From Antilocapra americana (lineage: Eukaryota; Chordata; Mammalia; Artiodactyla; Antilocapridae): a stretch of 64,000 nucleotides of DNA. The first letter of the stretch is position 1, and every line of letters starts with the position of its first letter. Made by a program: the position numbers and the translations under genes. Location: the NCBI GenBank assembly GCA_007570785.1, contig ML662442.1, positions 29,197,264 to 29,261,263 on the forward strand, written 5' to 3'. This document shows, piece by piece, positions 22,364-33,704 of the stretch. The notes below the pieces were generated by a model that ran no database searches, was not told the origin of the DNA, and saw only the letters and a program-made list of their open reading frames with translations.

Positions 22364-22374
22364 ATGCCAACTTA

Positions 22375-22827
22375 GTAAATATGCTATTTTATAACTTGTA
22401 TTTTACATTTGAAATAACATGAGTAGCTTTCCAAATTAATAAATGTGTTCTACATCATAACTTTTAATTTTATACCATAATTTAACTAATTCACAACTGT
22501 CGGTCATTTAGTTTATCTACAAATGTTATCCTAGGCAGAATAGAATGAGCACTTTAGTAGCTAGATCTTTGTGCACACTTCTAATTTCCTTCAGGTAAAT
22601 TTCTATACATTAGATTTCTGGGTTAAAGAATTTTTAACATTATATATTAATATCTAAGTATGTTTTAGATAGAACATCTAAGATTTGTGAATAACTACCT
22701 CTTTTTAAATGTTTTTAGACTACTACTTGGCAGAATTCCCTTTCTCAGTTACATCATCAAATAACTAAGCTTCTATCAGTATTAGCATGAATGATTTTGT
22801 TTATTCATTCTTAAAGTTGCTAGCCTT
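22375..22827. other. AT-rich, no recognised feature
   Basis: No open frame or nameable repeat. Confidence 0.5.
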
Positions 22828-22935
22828 TCTCACATTTATTCAATAAATATTTATTTAGGAACTACTATGTGTGGGACACTGTACCAGATGCTAGGGATAG
22901 GAAGTAAGACACCAGGAGTAATATTCCCAGTGTGA
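22828..22935 (-). mobile_element. L2 LINE 3' end
   Basis: Reads attcaataaatatttatttagg, actactatgtgtgggacactg, cagatgctagggatag: the reverse of the L2 end. Confidence 0.65.
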
Positions 22936-22985
22936 TTCAATATATTTTTCTTGTGTCTATGAAGCTACAGAGAAAGGTGAATCTA

Positions 22986-23068
22986 TTTTTTTTAATTCTT
23001 AATTGGAGGATAATTGCTTTATAATGTTGTGTTGTTTCTGCCATACAACAATGTGAATCAACCATAAG
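22986..23068 (-). mobile_element. very short L1 insertion
   Basis: 83 bp between perfect 18-bp copies of cagagaaaggtgaatcta (22968-22985 and 23069-23086). It starts with a T-run (A-tail of a minus-strand insert) and holds only the last bases of L1 3' UTR (aattggaggataattgcttt). Confidence 0.92.
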
Positions 23069-23086
23069 CAGAGAAAGGTGAATCTA

Positions 23087-23870
23087 AACCAGCCCACTCT
23101 GATCAATAAAAATCTCTTATTGTCAGGAGATGCCATCTGGAAGACCTCTTTAAGGAAATCATCAGGTGACCCAAATATTGCAAGTGGTCCACAAAAGAAA
23201 GAACACCCCAGGGTAAAGAAAAAAAAAAAAATGTGCCAAAGGACAGAAGCATAAAAGAACAGGTCATTTTGTGTGACTGTAACATACACAATCGGAGCCT
23301 TGCCTTAAACCTAACATCACTAAAAGTGCTTGCTGGTAGTGAGGGAATTCTGCGCAGAGGCTATATTACTGGACTTCTACTGTCATTAATTAATTGTTGC
23401 TCTTTGTTTATTTCCATTAACCTTCTGAAGTCCTATTAATTCTGAATAAACTCAGTCAGCTCAATTTTTCTGTTTGAGCCCAGGAGCTAATGTTTGAAAG
23501 GAAGTTCCTCTGCACTATTTTCTATGTTTTGGATAAACTCTGTACAAGGGAACAAATGGCTGAAGTCCAGACCCCACAGCCCCAATGGAATATACTTTTC
23601 AACCCCAAGAGACACCCTATTTGACCAACATACTAGACCTATTTTTCAGATTTTATATTCTTCTGCAATAAGTAGGAGGAAAAAAATTCTGTTTCAGTTC
23701 TGCATATAATCAAAACAATAAATCCACATGGGATAATTTTTTCTCACTAAACATTGTTTAAAATGCATTATTATACCAAAGAACACAATTTTTTCCATTA
23801 CTCCAACTACAGCTGAAAAAATAAAAATTTTCCATTTATCTACAGCTTTAGAGTATTCAAACCACTTTTA
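23087..23870. other. no recognised feature
   Basis: Unassigned DNA with overlapping short frames on both strands (22999-23291 minus, 23233-23439 and 23494-23709 plus) that share no domain and include the poly(A) run at 23218-23230; treated as chance. Confidence 0.5.
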
Positions 23871-23879
23871 CATATTACT

Positions 23880-24050
23880 TATTTGAACCTCAAAACAACC
23901 TTGAAAAGTCTTGACACTCAAAACAACCTTGAAATATTACCCATATTGTAGTACATATTTTTGCAGAGAAGGAAACCAAAGTTGAAAATAAGTAGCTTAC
24001 CCAAAGTGACACAATTATTATGACTAAACCACACTGCTCAGAAGTCTGAA
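23880..24050 (-). mobile_element. MIR SINE
   Basis: Diverged MIR in minus orientation: tttgcagagaaggaaaccaaag then agtagcttacccaaagtgacac. Confidence 0.65.
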
Positions 24051-24135
24051 AAGTCTCAATCAAGACTGGACTAATAGTCCTTCTCTGGGGCTCCCATTGC
24101 CCCATTGCCTATCCCTTCCAAAGCACTCATTTTAC

Positions 24136-24258
24136 CAGCATCTCTCAAGCTTTAATGTGCTTGCAGATTATGACTCCATTGACTTAGGGGTGGGGCCTGA
24201 AATTCTGCATTTCTAGCGAGCTCCATAGCAATGCTGGTGCTGCTGGTCTAAAGCATTC
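24136..24258 (+). mobile_element. MER5-type hAT fragment
   Basis: catctctcaagctttaatgtgc, then ggggtggggcctgaaattctgc and gctggtgctgctggtc, the order seen in MER5-like elements. Diverged and incomplete. Confidence 0.55.
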
Positions 24259-24284
24259 CAATGGATCATGACAGCCTGGTTTTG

Positions 24285-24382
24285 TTTTATTTTTTTTCTT
24301 TTTCTTTTTTTTTATTGTTTTTGCCATACATTGTCATGATATCACCATGGGTTTACATATGCTTCCCCTCCGGAACCTCCCT
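24285..24382 (-). mobile_element. very short L1 insertion
   Basis: 98 bp between perfect 14-bp copies of acagcctggttttg (24271-24284 and 24383-24396). T-rich start, then the end of ruminant L1 (ccaccatgg-type region: atgatatcaccatgggttta, catatgcttcccctccgg), matching the 3' end of the L1 at 29222-29820. Confidence 0.93.
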
Positions 24383-24396
24383 ACAGCCTGGTTTTG

Positions 24397-25084
24397 GTTT
24401 GCTTTTTTTTTAATTCTCCTGCACCCCCTGGGAAGCTCTATAAGGCCACGAATTATGCATTATTAATCAAAAGCATTCCTATCATTTAACTCAAGATATG
24501 ACGGCTATAAAAGTCTCTGTAAATATAAAATGAATGAAAAACTAAGTGAATAAATGAAATCCACGTTTCTAGCCTAGAGCTGCCTCCAGTATATTATGCT
24601 GCCTCTCACAAACAGTGGCCAGGACTACCTTTCCCTTTTAACTACCACATCAGTTAAGGAAAACTCCAGCTTCCTTAAGAAAACCCATTATCTCAGTGGC
24701 TAAACACATTGAAGAGGGGTTTTTCTTGCTCATGTAAGTATAGATGGATATTCCCTCTTGGGGTAGGTGGAGAAATGTAGGGAGTACTCTGCTCTACTCA
24801 GTCACTCAGAACCCAAGCTGACAGAGGCTGTACCAATTGCAGTACAAGGCTGTCAAGGTCACCTCAAGAGTCAGCTTCTACCTAGCATGTGAAGCCTGAA
24901 AATAACTCATCCGTTCTGCCTCTATTCCAAGAGAACCTGGGAAATGCAGCCTTCAATTGGGTAGTCACACTCTAGCAATGATACACCAGAGAAGAGGGCA
25001 GAAGCCACAGGTGGACACAGTGCCCTTACACCTGTATAAGCCCCCATGACATCCCACTATTAATGGTGCTGTTAACTGTTAACG
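24397..25084. other. unassigned; possibly old repeat
   Basis: No coding signal. 24640-25020 has diverged repeat-like blocks I cannot name. Confidence 0.4.
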
Positions 25085-25450
25085 GTGCTCCCTATTTTCC
25101 CAGATTGTATGGGCAAATTCATGATTTTCCCTTTTCCCGGATTTCCTTTACCCAAACAACTCCATCTGTTAAATTCCTCCCCACCCTTCAGTGCACATCT
25201 CAAAAGATATTTTTATGCAGCTTTTCCAGATCTCACAAACAATATGTCATCTCCCTTTCTTGAATCTCTCTAATGCTTTGTATTTTTCTAATACTCTCCA
25301 ACACATTCTACCATGCAGTTCAATTATGGTGTGCTTATAAATTCCCCAGGTTTATACCTGAATCATCTTGGTAGTCCTCTCAAGCATCTAGTACAAAACT
25401 TTACATATAGCAGCAATTCAGTAAATAGTGGCATTTGTAAGTTGAACTGA
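25085..25450 (+). mobile_element. L2 LINE 3' region
   Basis: Diverged L2: ttcagtgcacatctcaaaagat... through tcatcttggtagtcctct and agcaattcagtaaatagtgg. The two overlapping plus frames at 25063-25273 lie inside it and are not genes. Confidence 0.5.
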
Positions 25451-25984
25451 AAACACATATAATAAATATAAAGAACTCATCTGGTAATAACCTTGCTCTC
25501 TGTTTTTCAACAGAGGAGACAGCTATAACTCCAAAAGTGAAATAGAAAAACTGCCAGTGCCCAAAAGCTACAAATACAGCTAGAGCCAGGGCATAAAATG
25601 AAATACTTCTGGTTCATATGTTCCACTGAGCCACAATGCATTTTATACACTTCTTCTTTAATGGTTCAGACGTACAGTTCTTAATATCACATGGAGACTC
25701 ATAACCTTCAGAATACAGCATGAATCAGCTGGCTGCACTGCAAAGAGAATATAAAATGCCATCAAGAATGTCCTAACTGAAACAGTAAACTTTTAAAGTA
25801 CAAACAACTCATCTGTTAGCAGGCTGGCATTTGACTGTCTAGAAAGTAAATACATTAGAAAGATATCTTTAAAGAGATCCTGTTACCTGTGGAAGTCAGC
25901 AATTTTCAATCATGAGCCTGTAGCAGATCTAGGTAAAAGATGCTGTGGCCCAGCCTTTCTGCAGTGAACACAGCATATTTGCTC
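25451..25984. other. no recognised feature
   Basis: Apparently single-copy DNA without an open frame of note. Confidence 0.5.
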
Positions 25985-26192
25985 AGCGTGCGTGCTCACC
26001 CAGTCATGTCCAACTCTTTGCCTCCCCATGGACTGTAGCCCACCAGGCTCCTCTGTCCATGGGATTTTCCAGGCAAGAATACTGGAGTGGGTTGCCATTT
26101 CCCCCTCCAAGGGATCTTGCTGACCCAGTGATCAAACCCAGGGCTCCTGTATTGCAGGCAGATTCTTAACTGTCTGAGCCACCTAGCAAGCC
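25985..26192 (-). mobile_element. Bov-tA SINE
   Basis: Minus-strand copy from cgtgctcacccagtcatg to gagccacctagcaagcc. The frames on both strands here (25910-26295) are SINE-derived. Confidence 0.92.
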
Positions 26193-26479
26193 AGATATAG
26201 CATAAACAACACATTAGTCCTAACATGAAGAGTTTCGAATCACCAGACCTTGAGTCTGAAACAACTTCCTTAGCGTGAGCCCAATTTGTCCTCACTTACC
26301 CAGTTTATGGGGCATGGATTCTTGGATACACAATGTACAGAAGGATATCGTTAAAAATGTAAATCGGAACACAAATGCATCCATTGTCCTACCAAATATG
26401 TTTTTCAAAACTTTGCCTGAGCAGTCTGGTTTGCTTAAAAGTGCTCCAGGGAACCCAGTGTCCAGTCCAGGGACCTAGT

Positions 26480-27345
26480 AAAGACCCCACCCAGAAAAAG
26501 GGTTCCTGCTTTGGCTTGAACAAGGCTGTGCTTTTCCCCTGAATCCTGGAATTAGCAGCTCTCTGCAGCTGAGACTTTTCAGGGTGTAGGCAAGGGAATG
26601 TAGTTCAGAGTATCTTCCCAGAAAAAGGGATTCTCTTTATTCCTCACTCTTCCCTGTTGGCTCTCAAGCTACCCCGGGCAGGGCAAGATTGAAGAATGAG
26701 GCAGGTGACTCCAAATTGGTAGGTGGTGGGTTTTATACGTAAGGGAACTTACATATGAGGCTCAGATTGGGCTTCTCCCACAACCCATCTGAACGGTAAA
26801 ACCTTTATGTAGAGGGCTTAGCGGAGTTCAGTCACGTGTAGCAGCCAGATGGTCTCCAGGACACCTTATTCTCTGAAGGGCGGATCCATGAAAACGGCTT
26901 CTACTGTGGAAATGGTGGGCAGGACATACAGTCCCCGGACAGCAGGAGGCGAGATGCCTCTGTCCAGGTCCGTCTCTCAGTTCACGAGACAATCACTTCT
27001 TGTCAATGACCTCCTCCAACACTATTCCTCATGAGTTGACCCCCAGGCTATGGGACTTTAACAAACAAACCAATGTTTGGATCCTGATGCTCCTGGTGGA
27101 AAACAAAAATATCTTACTTATTTGGGGGAATTATTATCTTGACCTGTGTTTTCTCTTGCACGTGCCTCTATTGCTGCTATGGAATCTGCCTCCAGTGCGG
27201 CCAGACTGCCATCAGACGAGCTGCCTCCAGGCTGGAGAAACTCCTTGCTGATAGCTCAGGGCACATTGCAGAGGCAGGATGCTTTATGGGGTTTAGGAGC
27301 CAGTCACAAGGGTAGACCGTTGGAGGAGGTCATCGAGAGGTCATG
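26480..27345 (-). mobile_element. candidate endogenous-retrovirus LTR region
   Basis: On the minus strand a TATA-like acgtataaaa (26740-26731) is followed ~90 bp later by AATAAA (26641-26636) and then a G/T-containing stretch, the order expected of an LTR promoter, R region and poly(A) signal. Upstream sequence to about 27345 is GC-richer than its surroundings. Family and ends are not resolved, no flanking repeat was found, and the short frames are not recognisable viral proteins. It may instead be unrelated sequence. Confidence 0.35.
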
Positions 27346-27413
27346 ACCGCTCACTGACCCCAGCAGAGGCTCCTCACTCCCTCCCTTGAACTTGGAATTA
27401 TGGTCTGTCCACA

Positions 27414-27607
27414 GTCTTGGTGGCTCAGACGGTAAAGCATCTGCCTACAGTGTGGGAGACCTGGGTTCGATCCCTGGGTCAGGAAAAGCCTCTGGAGAAG
27501 GAAGTGGCAAACCACTCCAGTATTCTTGCCTGGAAAATCCCATGGACAGAGGAGCCTGGTAGGCTACAGTCCATGGGGTCGCTAAGAGTCGGACACGACT
27601 GAGCAAC
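27414..27607 (+). mobile_element. Bov-tA SINE
   Basis: Copy with cttggtggctcagacgg, gggttcgatccctgggtc and a tail ending cacgactgagcaac. Close to consensus, so relatively young. Its head is slightly truncated. Confidence 0.93.
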
Positions 27608-28808
27608 TTCGCTACCCTAACCTGACCACAGAGCCCACTACTGTGCTACTTCATGGAGAGGCCTTGAGAAAGTAACATGCTTTTGACACCATATGAACAG
27701 TATAAGAGACTGAGCCCAGTTAAGGCTTCAGTGTAAATTTTTAAGATTCTGACTGGGTTGGGGTGCAAAGATCTTCAGGTCGCCCTGTGGCCAGCTAAGA
27801 CAAGCCTGGAATGAAGTTCCCTTGCTTCCTAAACCTGCCACCACTAATCGGGAGTGACCTACCTCCTTCTCCAGTGCCTTCCTGACTTCTGTGTCCAAAA
27901 GATTTCACCCAGAGAACTTCTGAGGTTGTGAATTGACATTTTCACTGCCTCACACTCAAGTGAAAAATATGACCATACTGAAGAATAAAGGAGGGGAAAA
28001 AAAGGTAAGCTTGAGTTAATTTCCTCTTTGGGAAAGAGTTTGAAAAACAGGACCAGACGGCAAGCTTCACAGCTTAAACACTGAAAAATGTTTAGCACAG
28101 TCCTTCCACCAGCCCCAATATGTATAAAGGATTATCAATAATGTCCTAATTTCTCAAGTTGATTAATCTTTATCTATTAACAGGGAAATATAAAATATGA
28201 ACATTTCCTTGATGGATTTTGGACAACACAATTTCATGATTGCCCTAGGGTAGACCTTCCTATTAAAAGGTCCCCTATAGGAGATTGGGACTAAAAAATA
28301 GTTAACACTAGTTCTATGGCTATCGTCTCAAAATAAAGGATTTCTAGTAGTTTTGATAGGTAATCCAGCAAACTGAGTTTCTCAATTAAACTTAAATTAT
28401 CAATTAAAGGGGCGTCGAAGGATGTCATCATGTTGGATATTGCAGGGGATGCAAAGATGAGTTCAGCTGTGATCCTTTCTTCAAGGGGTAAATTGTCTGT
28501 TTGGGAGTTTTTGTTGTGGGGTTTTTGAGTGAGGATGGCTGCAGGAAAGGTTTTTAAAAGTCAAAAATAATTGTAGGACGTGTAAAAATAAAAGTTTTAA
28601 AGGAAATAGCACATGAGGGTTCGGAGGAAGAAGCGAAGGTAACTGGTTGGAGGGAATAAGAAAATATGCTATTAATGGATGGGGTTTGGAAGACTTAAGA
28701 CTTGAAGATGGCTAGTGTTTTGTCCAAAGGAAGAAGGTGGAGAACATTTATGTAAAAAGCCAACATTAACAGTAGACATCATCCTCATGACTGGCATTTC
28801 CTGAGAGC
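27608..28808. other. no recognised feature
   Basis: About 1.2 kb with no strong repeat signature. A 79-codon minus frame (27859-28098) has no recognised domain. Confidence 0.5.
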
Positions 28809-28910
28809 CCACTCCACTATTCTTGCCTTGAGAATCCCATGGACAGAGGAGCCTGGTAGGCTACAGTCCATGGGGTCACAAAGAGTCAGACATGACTGAG
28901 CGACTTAACA
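28809..28910 (+). mobile_element. 5'-truncated Bov-tA/Bov-A SINE
   Basis: Only the 3' half remains: cccactccactattcttgcc to gactgagcgacttaacac. Confidence 0.88.
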
Positions 28911-28959
28911 CTCATGCATGCACTCTTGTATTAGGAACTGTGCTAAGCCTTTACAGACA

Positions 28960-29090
28960 ATAACTCCTGTAATCTACACAACCACACCACCAAGTAGGAT
29001 CTATTATTATCATCATTTTACAAAAGAAGAAACTGAAACTGGTTAATTGCCCAAGACCATATGGCTAAAAGTAGCACAATCTGAAACTGA
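28960..29090 (-). mobile_element. MIR SINE
   Basis: Minus-orientation MIR core: catcattttacaaaagaag, aaactgaaactgg, ttgcccaagaccatatggc. Confidence 0.7.
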
Positions 29091-29221
29091 AAACAGATCA
29101 GGTAACTGAAAATCTAGTTTGAATAGAGCATTCAGTGAACATCAATAAACAAAACAAATTAAGTGTAGAAATGCAGATCAGAATTTCCCAAGGCCCCAGA
29201 TGTTGGATTAAAAAACATTTG

Positions 29222-29820
29222 TGCTGGGCATACACACCGAGGAAACCAGAATTGAAAGAGACACATGTACCCCAATGTTCATCGCCGCATTGTTTACAAT
29301 AGCCAGGACATGGAAGCAACCTAGATGCCCATCAACTGACGAATGGATAAGAAAGCTGTGGTACATATACACAATGGAATATTACTCAGCATTAAATAAA
29401 ATTCATTTGAATTAATTCTACTCAGGTGGACGGAACTGGAGCCTATTATCCAGAGTGAAGTAAGCCAGAAGGAAAAACAATACAGTATACTAACACATAT
29501 ATATGGAATTTAGAAAGATGGTAATGAGAACCCAGCATGCGAGACAGCAAAAGGAACACAGATGTATAGAACAGACTCGTGGACTCTGTGGATGAGGGCA
29601 AGGGTGGGATGATATGGGAGAATGGCATTGAAACATGTTAATTACCATATGTGAAATCAAACGCCAGCCCAGGATTGATGCTCGGGGCTGGTGCACCGAG
29701 ATTTCCCGGGGGGAGGGAGGAGGGAGGGGGATTCTGGAGGGGGAGCATATGTAAACCCATGGTGATATCATGTCATTGTATGGCAAAACTAATAAAAAAA
29801 AAAAAAAGAGAGAGAGAGAG
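29222..29820 (+). mobile_element. young ruminant L1, 5'-truncated
   Basis: 599 bp between perfect 11-bp copies of aaaaacatttg (29211-29221 and 29821-29831), with a TT/AAAA cutting site. It holds the ORF2 C-terminus (an open frame at 29221-29415 with the CPSTDEWIRKLWYIYTMEYY segment), the 3' UTR with a G-rich tract (29707-29745) and an A-tail that grades into (GA)n at 29805-29820. Low divergence from the copies at 24285 and 51914 suggests recent insertion. Confidence 0.95.
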
Positions 29821-29831
29821 AAAAACATTTG

Positions 29832-30180
29832 CTTAGTTAGAAGGCAAATGAGCAGCCACTGAAAGGTTTTGAACAATCTTTGACATTACCCAAGCTGATG
29901 GTGTGCAGACGTAATGGAGTGGAGGGAACTAGAGGCAAGAAAGACCAAGAGGTCACTGCCAATTTTTCAGATAAGAAGCAACATAAGAGTGAAGGTCTTG
30001 ATAATGAAATAAGAGATACGATAAACATTAAAAAAAAAATAGTCGACAGAATTTGCCAACCAAATCATTAAGTTCCAGATATCTTAGAGAAAATCAGAGT
30101 CAACAGTGACACCCAGATTTGGGATCAGAAACTGAAATGATGGTTTCAGAAACAGAAACAGGTAAGAAAGAATTGTTGAA
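29832..30180 (+). repeat. old interspersed repeat, family not named
   Basis: Reads agcagccactgaaaggttttg then ccaagaggtcactgcc and gtgacacccagatttggg. It resembles parts of the longer repeat at 62860-63830; the young L1 landed at its left edge. Confidence 0.4.
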
Positions 30181-30299
30181 GGGAAGATAATGCCCATGAA
30201 GTTCTCCTGCTTCACCGCCTCCTCCTGGTCACCATCACTGTGGTCTGCAGGTGATGGCTCTTAGCCTAAGTCAGGCAGCACTCTAAGCAGTTTACGCTA

Positions 30300-30445
30300 A
30301 TATTAACTAATTTAGAAACAAAAGCAAGTCATAAGGTACATACTAATAATACCCCTCATTTGATAAATATGAAAATGGAGACACAGAAGGGTAAAAGTCT
30401 TATCATGAATAAACAAGCAGTGGAGCCTGAATTTAAAGTCAGGCA
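30300..30445 (-). mobile_element. MIR SINE
   Basis: Diverged minus-orientation MIR: gataaatatgaaaatggag, acacagaagggtaaaagtc, cagtggagcctgaatttaaa. Confidence 0.6.
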
Positions 30446-30489
30446 TGCTGGCTCCTAACTCCATCTTGAAACTTTTAAAAGTGCACGAA

Positions 30490-30671
30490 GGGGACTTCCC
30501 TCGTGGTCCAGTGGTTGAGACTTTGCCTTCCAATGCAAGGGGTGTGGGTTTGATCCCTGGTAAAAGAGCCAAGATCCCACATACCTTGTGGCCAAAAAAC
30601 CAAATCAGAAGCAATACTGTAACAAATTCAATAAAGAATTTAAAAATGGTCCACATCAACAAAAAAAAAAA
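30490..30671 (+). mobile_element. CHR-type tRNA SINE
   Basis: ggggacttccctcgtggtcc head, gtgggtttgatccctgg box, and a long non-tRNA tail ending aaaaatggtccacatcaac plus an A-run. A plus frame across it is an artefact. Confidence 0.88.
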
Positions 30672-31191
30672 TAGAGTGAAGGGTAGGCATCAAATGTTAC
30701 TTTTATTGGGTGAACACTTTTATTGGTGTTTTTCAGTAGTGTATAGGGGAAATTAGGATGAATAAGCAATCTCATACTTGCAGGCAGGACCTCTACACTT
30801 ACACTGCCAGATCTCAGTATTGAAGCATTTCCTCTTTTTGCCACGGCATCTCCACAAGAGGCAAGGATTTTGTCTGCTCACACCTTGCAGTGCTCCATTA
30901 ACGTTTCAGAGGCAGCCAGCCATTTCTTGTCTCCTCTGCGTAACCCTCATTCTGCCTCTTATAAGTAATAGGGATTTTCTCTCCTTTACAGAAAGCCTGT
31001 CTTTCTTACTTTCATTCTTCTGTTCTGACACAGCTGGATCACACATGACTCTGCCTGGGGTTCCTCTTCCAACAGGGCAATTTGAGAATATATACTTGTT
31101 TCACCTGTGGTGGAGAGCTCTTGGCTTCAGTGCTGGAAGCTCTTGCTTCCTACAGAGGAACTGTTTTAATTTTGCTCAACTAGAGTTTCCT
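30672..31191. other. no recognised feature
   Basis: A frame of 173 codons without ATG start (30778-31299, plus) spans this stretch and runs into the SINE at 31202; composition is Ser/Leu/Phe-rich and no family is recognised, so I do not call it. Confidence 0.5.
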
Positions 31192-31201
31192 CCAGTGTAT
31201 T

Positions 31202-31314
31202 TCCAGTCTTCTTCCCTGGGAAATCCCATGGACAGAGGTAGCCTTGCCGGCTACTATCCAGGGGGTCACAAAAGAGTCAGACGTGACTTAGCCACTTAAC
31301 AACAATAACTAAAA
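31202..31314 (+). mobile_element. 5'-truncated Bov-tA SINE
   Basis: 3' half only, tcttccctgggaaatcccatgg to agccacttaac. Perfect 10-bp duplication ccagtgtatt at 31192-31201 and 31315-31324. Confidence 0.9.
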
Positions 31315-31324
31315 CCAGTGTATT

Positions 31325-31750
31325 GGGGTGATATATTTGTTCAGTTTCCTTGTTTCTTCTTTCCTGGTACCAAAACAATGAAATTGGACTGTGTGTGGTC
31401 ATGAGAAGGGGCTGAAGAAAAGTTAAGGCCGTACCCAAGGAGAGAAGGCAGGGCCAAGGGAGAGTGGTGAGTGAGAAGCCCGGAGGGACTACCTGACATC
31501 TGATGGTGTGAGTGGCCAGACAAGGCAGCAGCTGGGCTGGGTCTTGTCTCCCATCTCCAGGGAATGTAAAATGAGCTAGCACAATTGGGAGGACACAGAA
31601 AACATTACACATTGCTCTGACTTGTAGAGTCATTGGACAGGATGCCAACCCACAAGCTACATGTATCTTAACAAAAATTAACCAATGCTTTAGGAGTTCC
31701 CCACTCAATTTACTACAATAAATGTTTTTAAACATAAAAAATTGAAAGAC
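31325..31750. other. no recognised feature
   Basis: A 162-codon minus frame (31277-31765) crosses this stretch and the SINE. It shows no domain or codon pattern typical of genes and is not called. Confidence 0.5.
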
Positions 31751-31754
31751 TGGT

Positions 31755-32340
31755 ACATTGATCATAAGTATTCCTACTGCCTAGCTTCAACAATTGTTAA
31801 TATTTTTGTTAACATACTACCATATTTTATCAACATACACATTTACATACACCAAATCTATATTTACATATGTGTATATATTTGTTTTAGGGTTTCTCTG
31901 GTGGCTCAGACAGTAAAGACTCTGCCTGCGATGTGGGAGACTAGAGTTCAGTCCCTGGATAGGGAAGATCCCCTGGAGAAGGAAATGGCCACCTGCTCCA
32001 GTATTGTTTCCTATAGAATTCCATCAACAGAGGACCCTGGCCGGCTACAATCCATGGGATCTCAAAGAGTCAGATTCAAGTGAGGGAGTAACACTTTCAC
32101 TATATTTATTTTACTAAGCCATTTGAAAGTACACTGCCAACATCATGGCACTTTATTCATAATTGCTGCAGTTTATATCTAATAGAAATTAAAAGTGTTC
32201 TCCTTAAAGACCGTAATACCATTATGCTTCAAAAAACTGAGTGTTTTAATGTGACCTAATAGCTAGGCGATAATTAAATTTTCTATATTGTCCTAAAAAC
32301 ATACCTGCAGGATCTAATTTAAGTTCAGCTTTGCATTTGG
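31755..32340 (-). mobile_element. old L1 3' UTR, split by a SINE
   Basis: Minus-strand, diverged: ctagcttcaacaattgttaat at the left, then (after the SINE) gccaacatcatggcactttat and agctttgcatttggatgt. Confidence 0.6.
31890..32100 (+). mobile_element. Bov-tA SINE
   Basis: ggtttctctggtggctcagac head, aacactttcac tail. A 13-bp duplication with one mismatch, tatatttgtttta (31877-31889) and tatatttatttta (32101-32113). Confidence 0.93.
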
Positions 32341-32344
32341 ATGT

Positions 32345-33700
32345 TATCTCATCTCGATTTTTTAAGTTTTCCCTTTATTGTAGTTGAATGTATGCATAGA
32401 AAAGGCTACAAATCATGCGTCAAACTCAGTTTTCATAAAGTGAACACATACGTGTAGCTACCACCCAGATCAAAAGATGAAATATTACCGACACCTCAGA
32501 ATCCTTCCTTGTGCTTCCTCTCCATCAGTAAGCCTCCCAAAAGGTAATCACTTCTTTGACATCAGTTACATTCTTGAACTTTATACAAAGGCACTTTTAT
32601 AGTTCACATCTTATTTTGTCTGGTTTCTTCCAATCAAATGATGTTTGTGAAATTCATCAATACTGTTGTATGTAACAGTAATTCCTATATTTTTACTGCT
32701 ATATATTATTCATTTTACTAATATTCTACAATTTAGTTGCCCACTGTTGATTGATCATTTGTATATCCTCTTTTTCCAAATGCATGTTCTGTGTATGCAT
32801 ATTTTTAAATCAGGTTACCCATCATTTTCTAACTAACTTGTATGTTGCTTTTATACTGAGGATATGAGTTTTTTGTTAAATATATGTATTGTGAATATAC
32901 TCTTTCATGGTGGTTTGCCTATTCATTCCCCTAGCTGTGTGCATTTCTGTTATTTTAGTGAATACCAATCTTTCCCTGTATGACTAGTGCTTTTTGTGTC
33001 TTTTTAAAGAACTCTGCCAACTCTATGAATATATTCTCCTTTGTTATCTTCTGTGAGCTTTATTATCTTATCTTCATTTAGATATAAAAGCCATCTGAAT
33101 TTGATTATTGTGCATGACATGAAGCATCATTTTCACTTTTATCCACATGGGTATGCAATTGAACCATTTTATTTAATAAAATGACTATTCTTTTCTCTCG
33201 TCACTGTTATGTCAACATTGTCATATATCACATAACCACATATTGGTAGATTATTTCTGGAATTTTGACTATTTAACCTATTTATCTTCCAGACAATACA
33301 ACATTGTCTTAGTTACTATAACTTCCTAGTAAATATTAAAATCTGGTAGTGTAACTTGCCCAGCCTTGTTCTTCAGTATTGTCTTGACTGTTCTTAGACC
33401 TCTGCATTTCCATACATAATTAAAAGTCAACTTGTTCATTTTTAGAAAAATGTCTAAAAACATCTCACTGCAATTTTGATTAGGTTTTCACTGAACCTCT
33501 AGATCAACTGTGGAGATTTGTCATCTTTACAATAATGACTCTTCTAATCAATACAATATGGAATGACTTTTCATTTATGTATTTAACTATGCTTTATTAA
33601 AACATTTAAGAAACATTTAAATGCATTTAAAAAACATTTAAACATAATGCTTTAAAAAACATTTCTTCTCAATGTTTTTATGTAAATTCCTTGTACATCT
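32345..33700 (-). mobile_element. old L1, 3' UTR and end of ORF2
   Basis: Minus-strand L1 of an older class. The left part has 3' UTR blocks (aaagtgaacacatacgtg, ctaccacccagatcaaaag); the right part (33340-33560) has ORF2 antisense blocks (gccttgttcttcagtattgtc, cactgaacctctagatcaac). All frames broken. Confidence 0.75.
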
Positions 33701-33704
33701 TTTT

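Noticed and set aside
30778..31299. 173-codon plus-strand open frame
   Set aside because: It has no ATG start, ends inside a truncated Bov-tA SINE, and its Ser/Leu/Phe-rich translation resembles no family. Long chance frame.
31277..31765. 162-codon minus-strand open frame
   Set aside because: Overlaps the frame above and the SINE region, has no domain or splice context.
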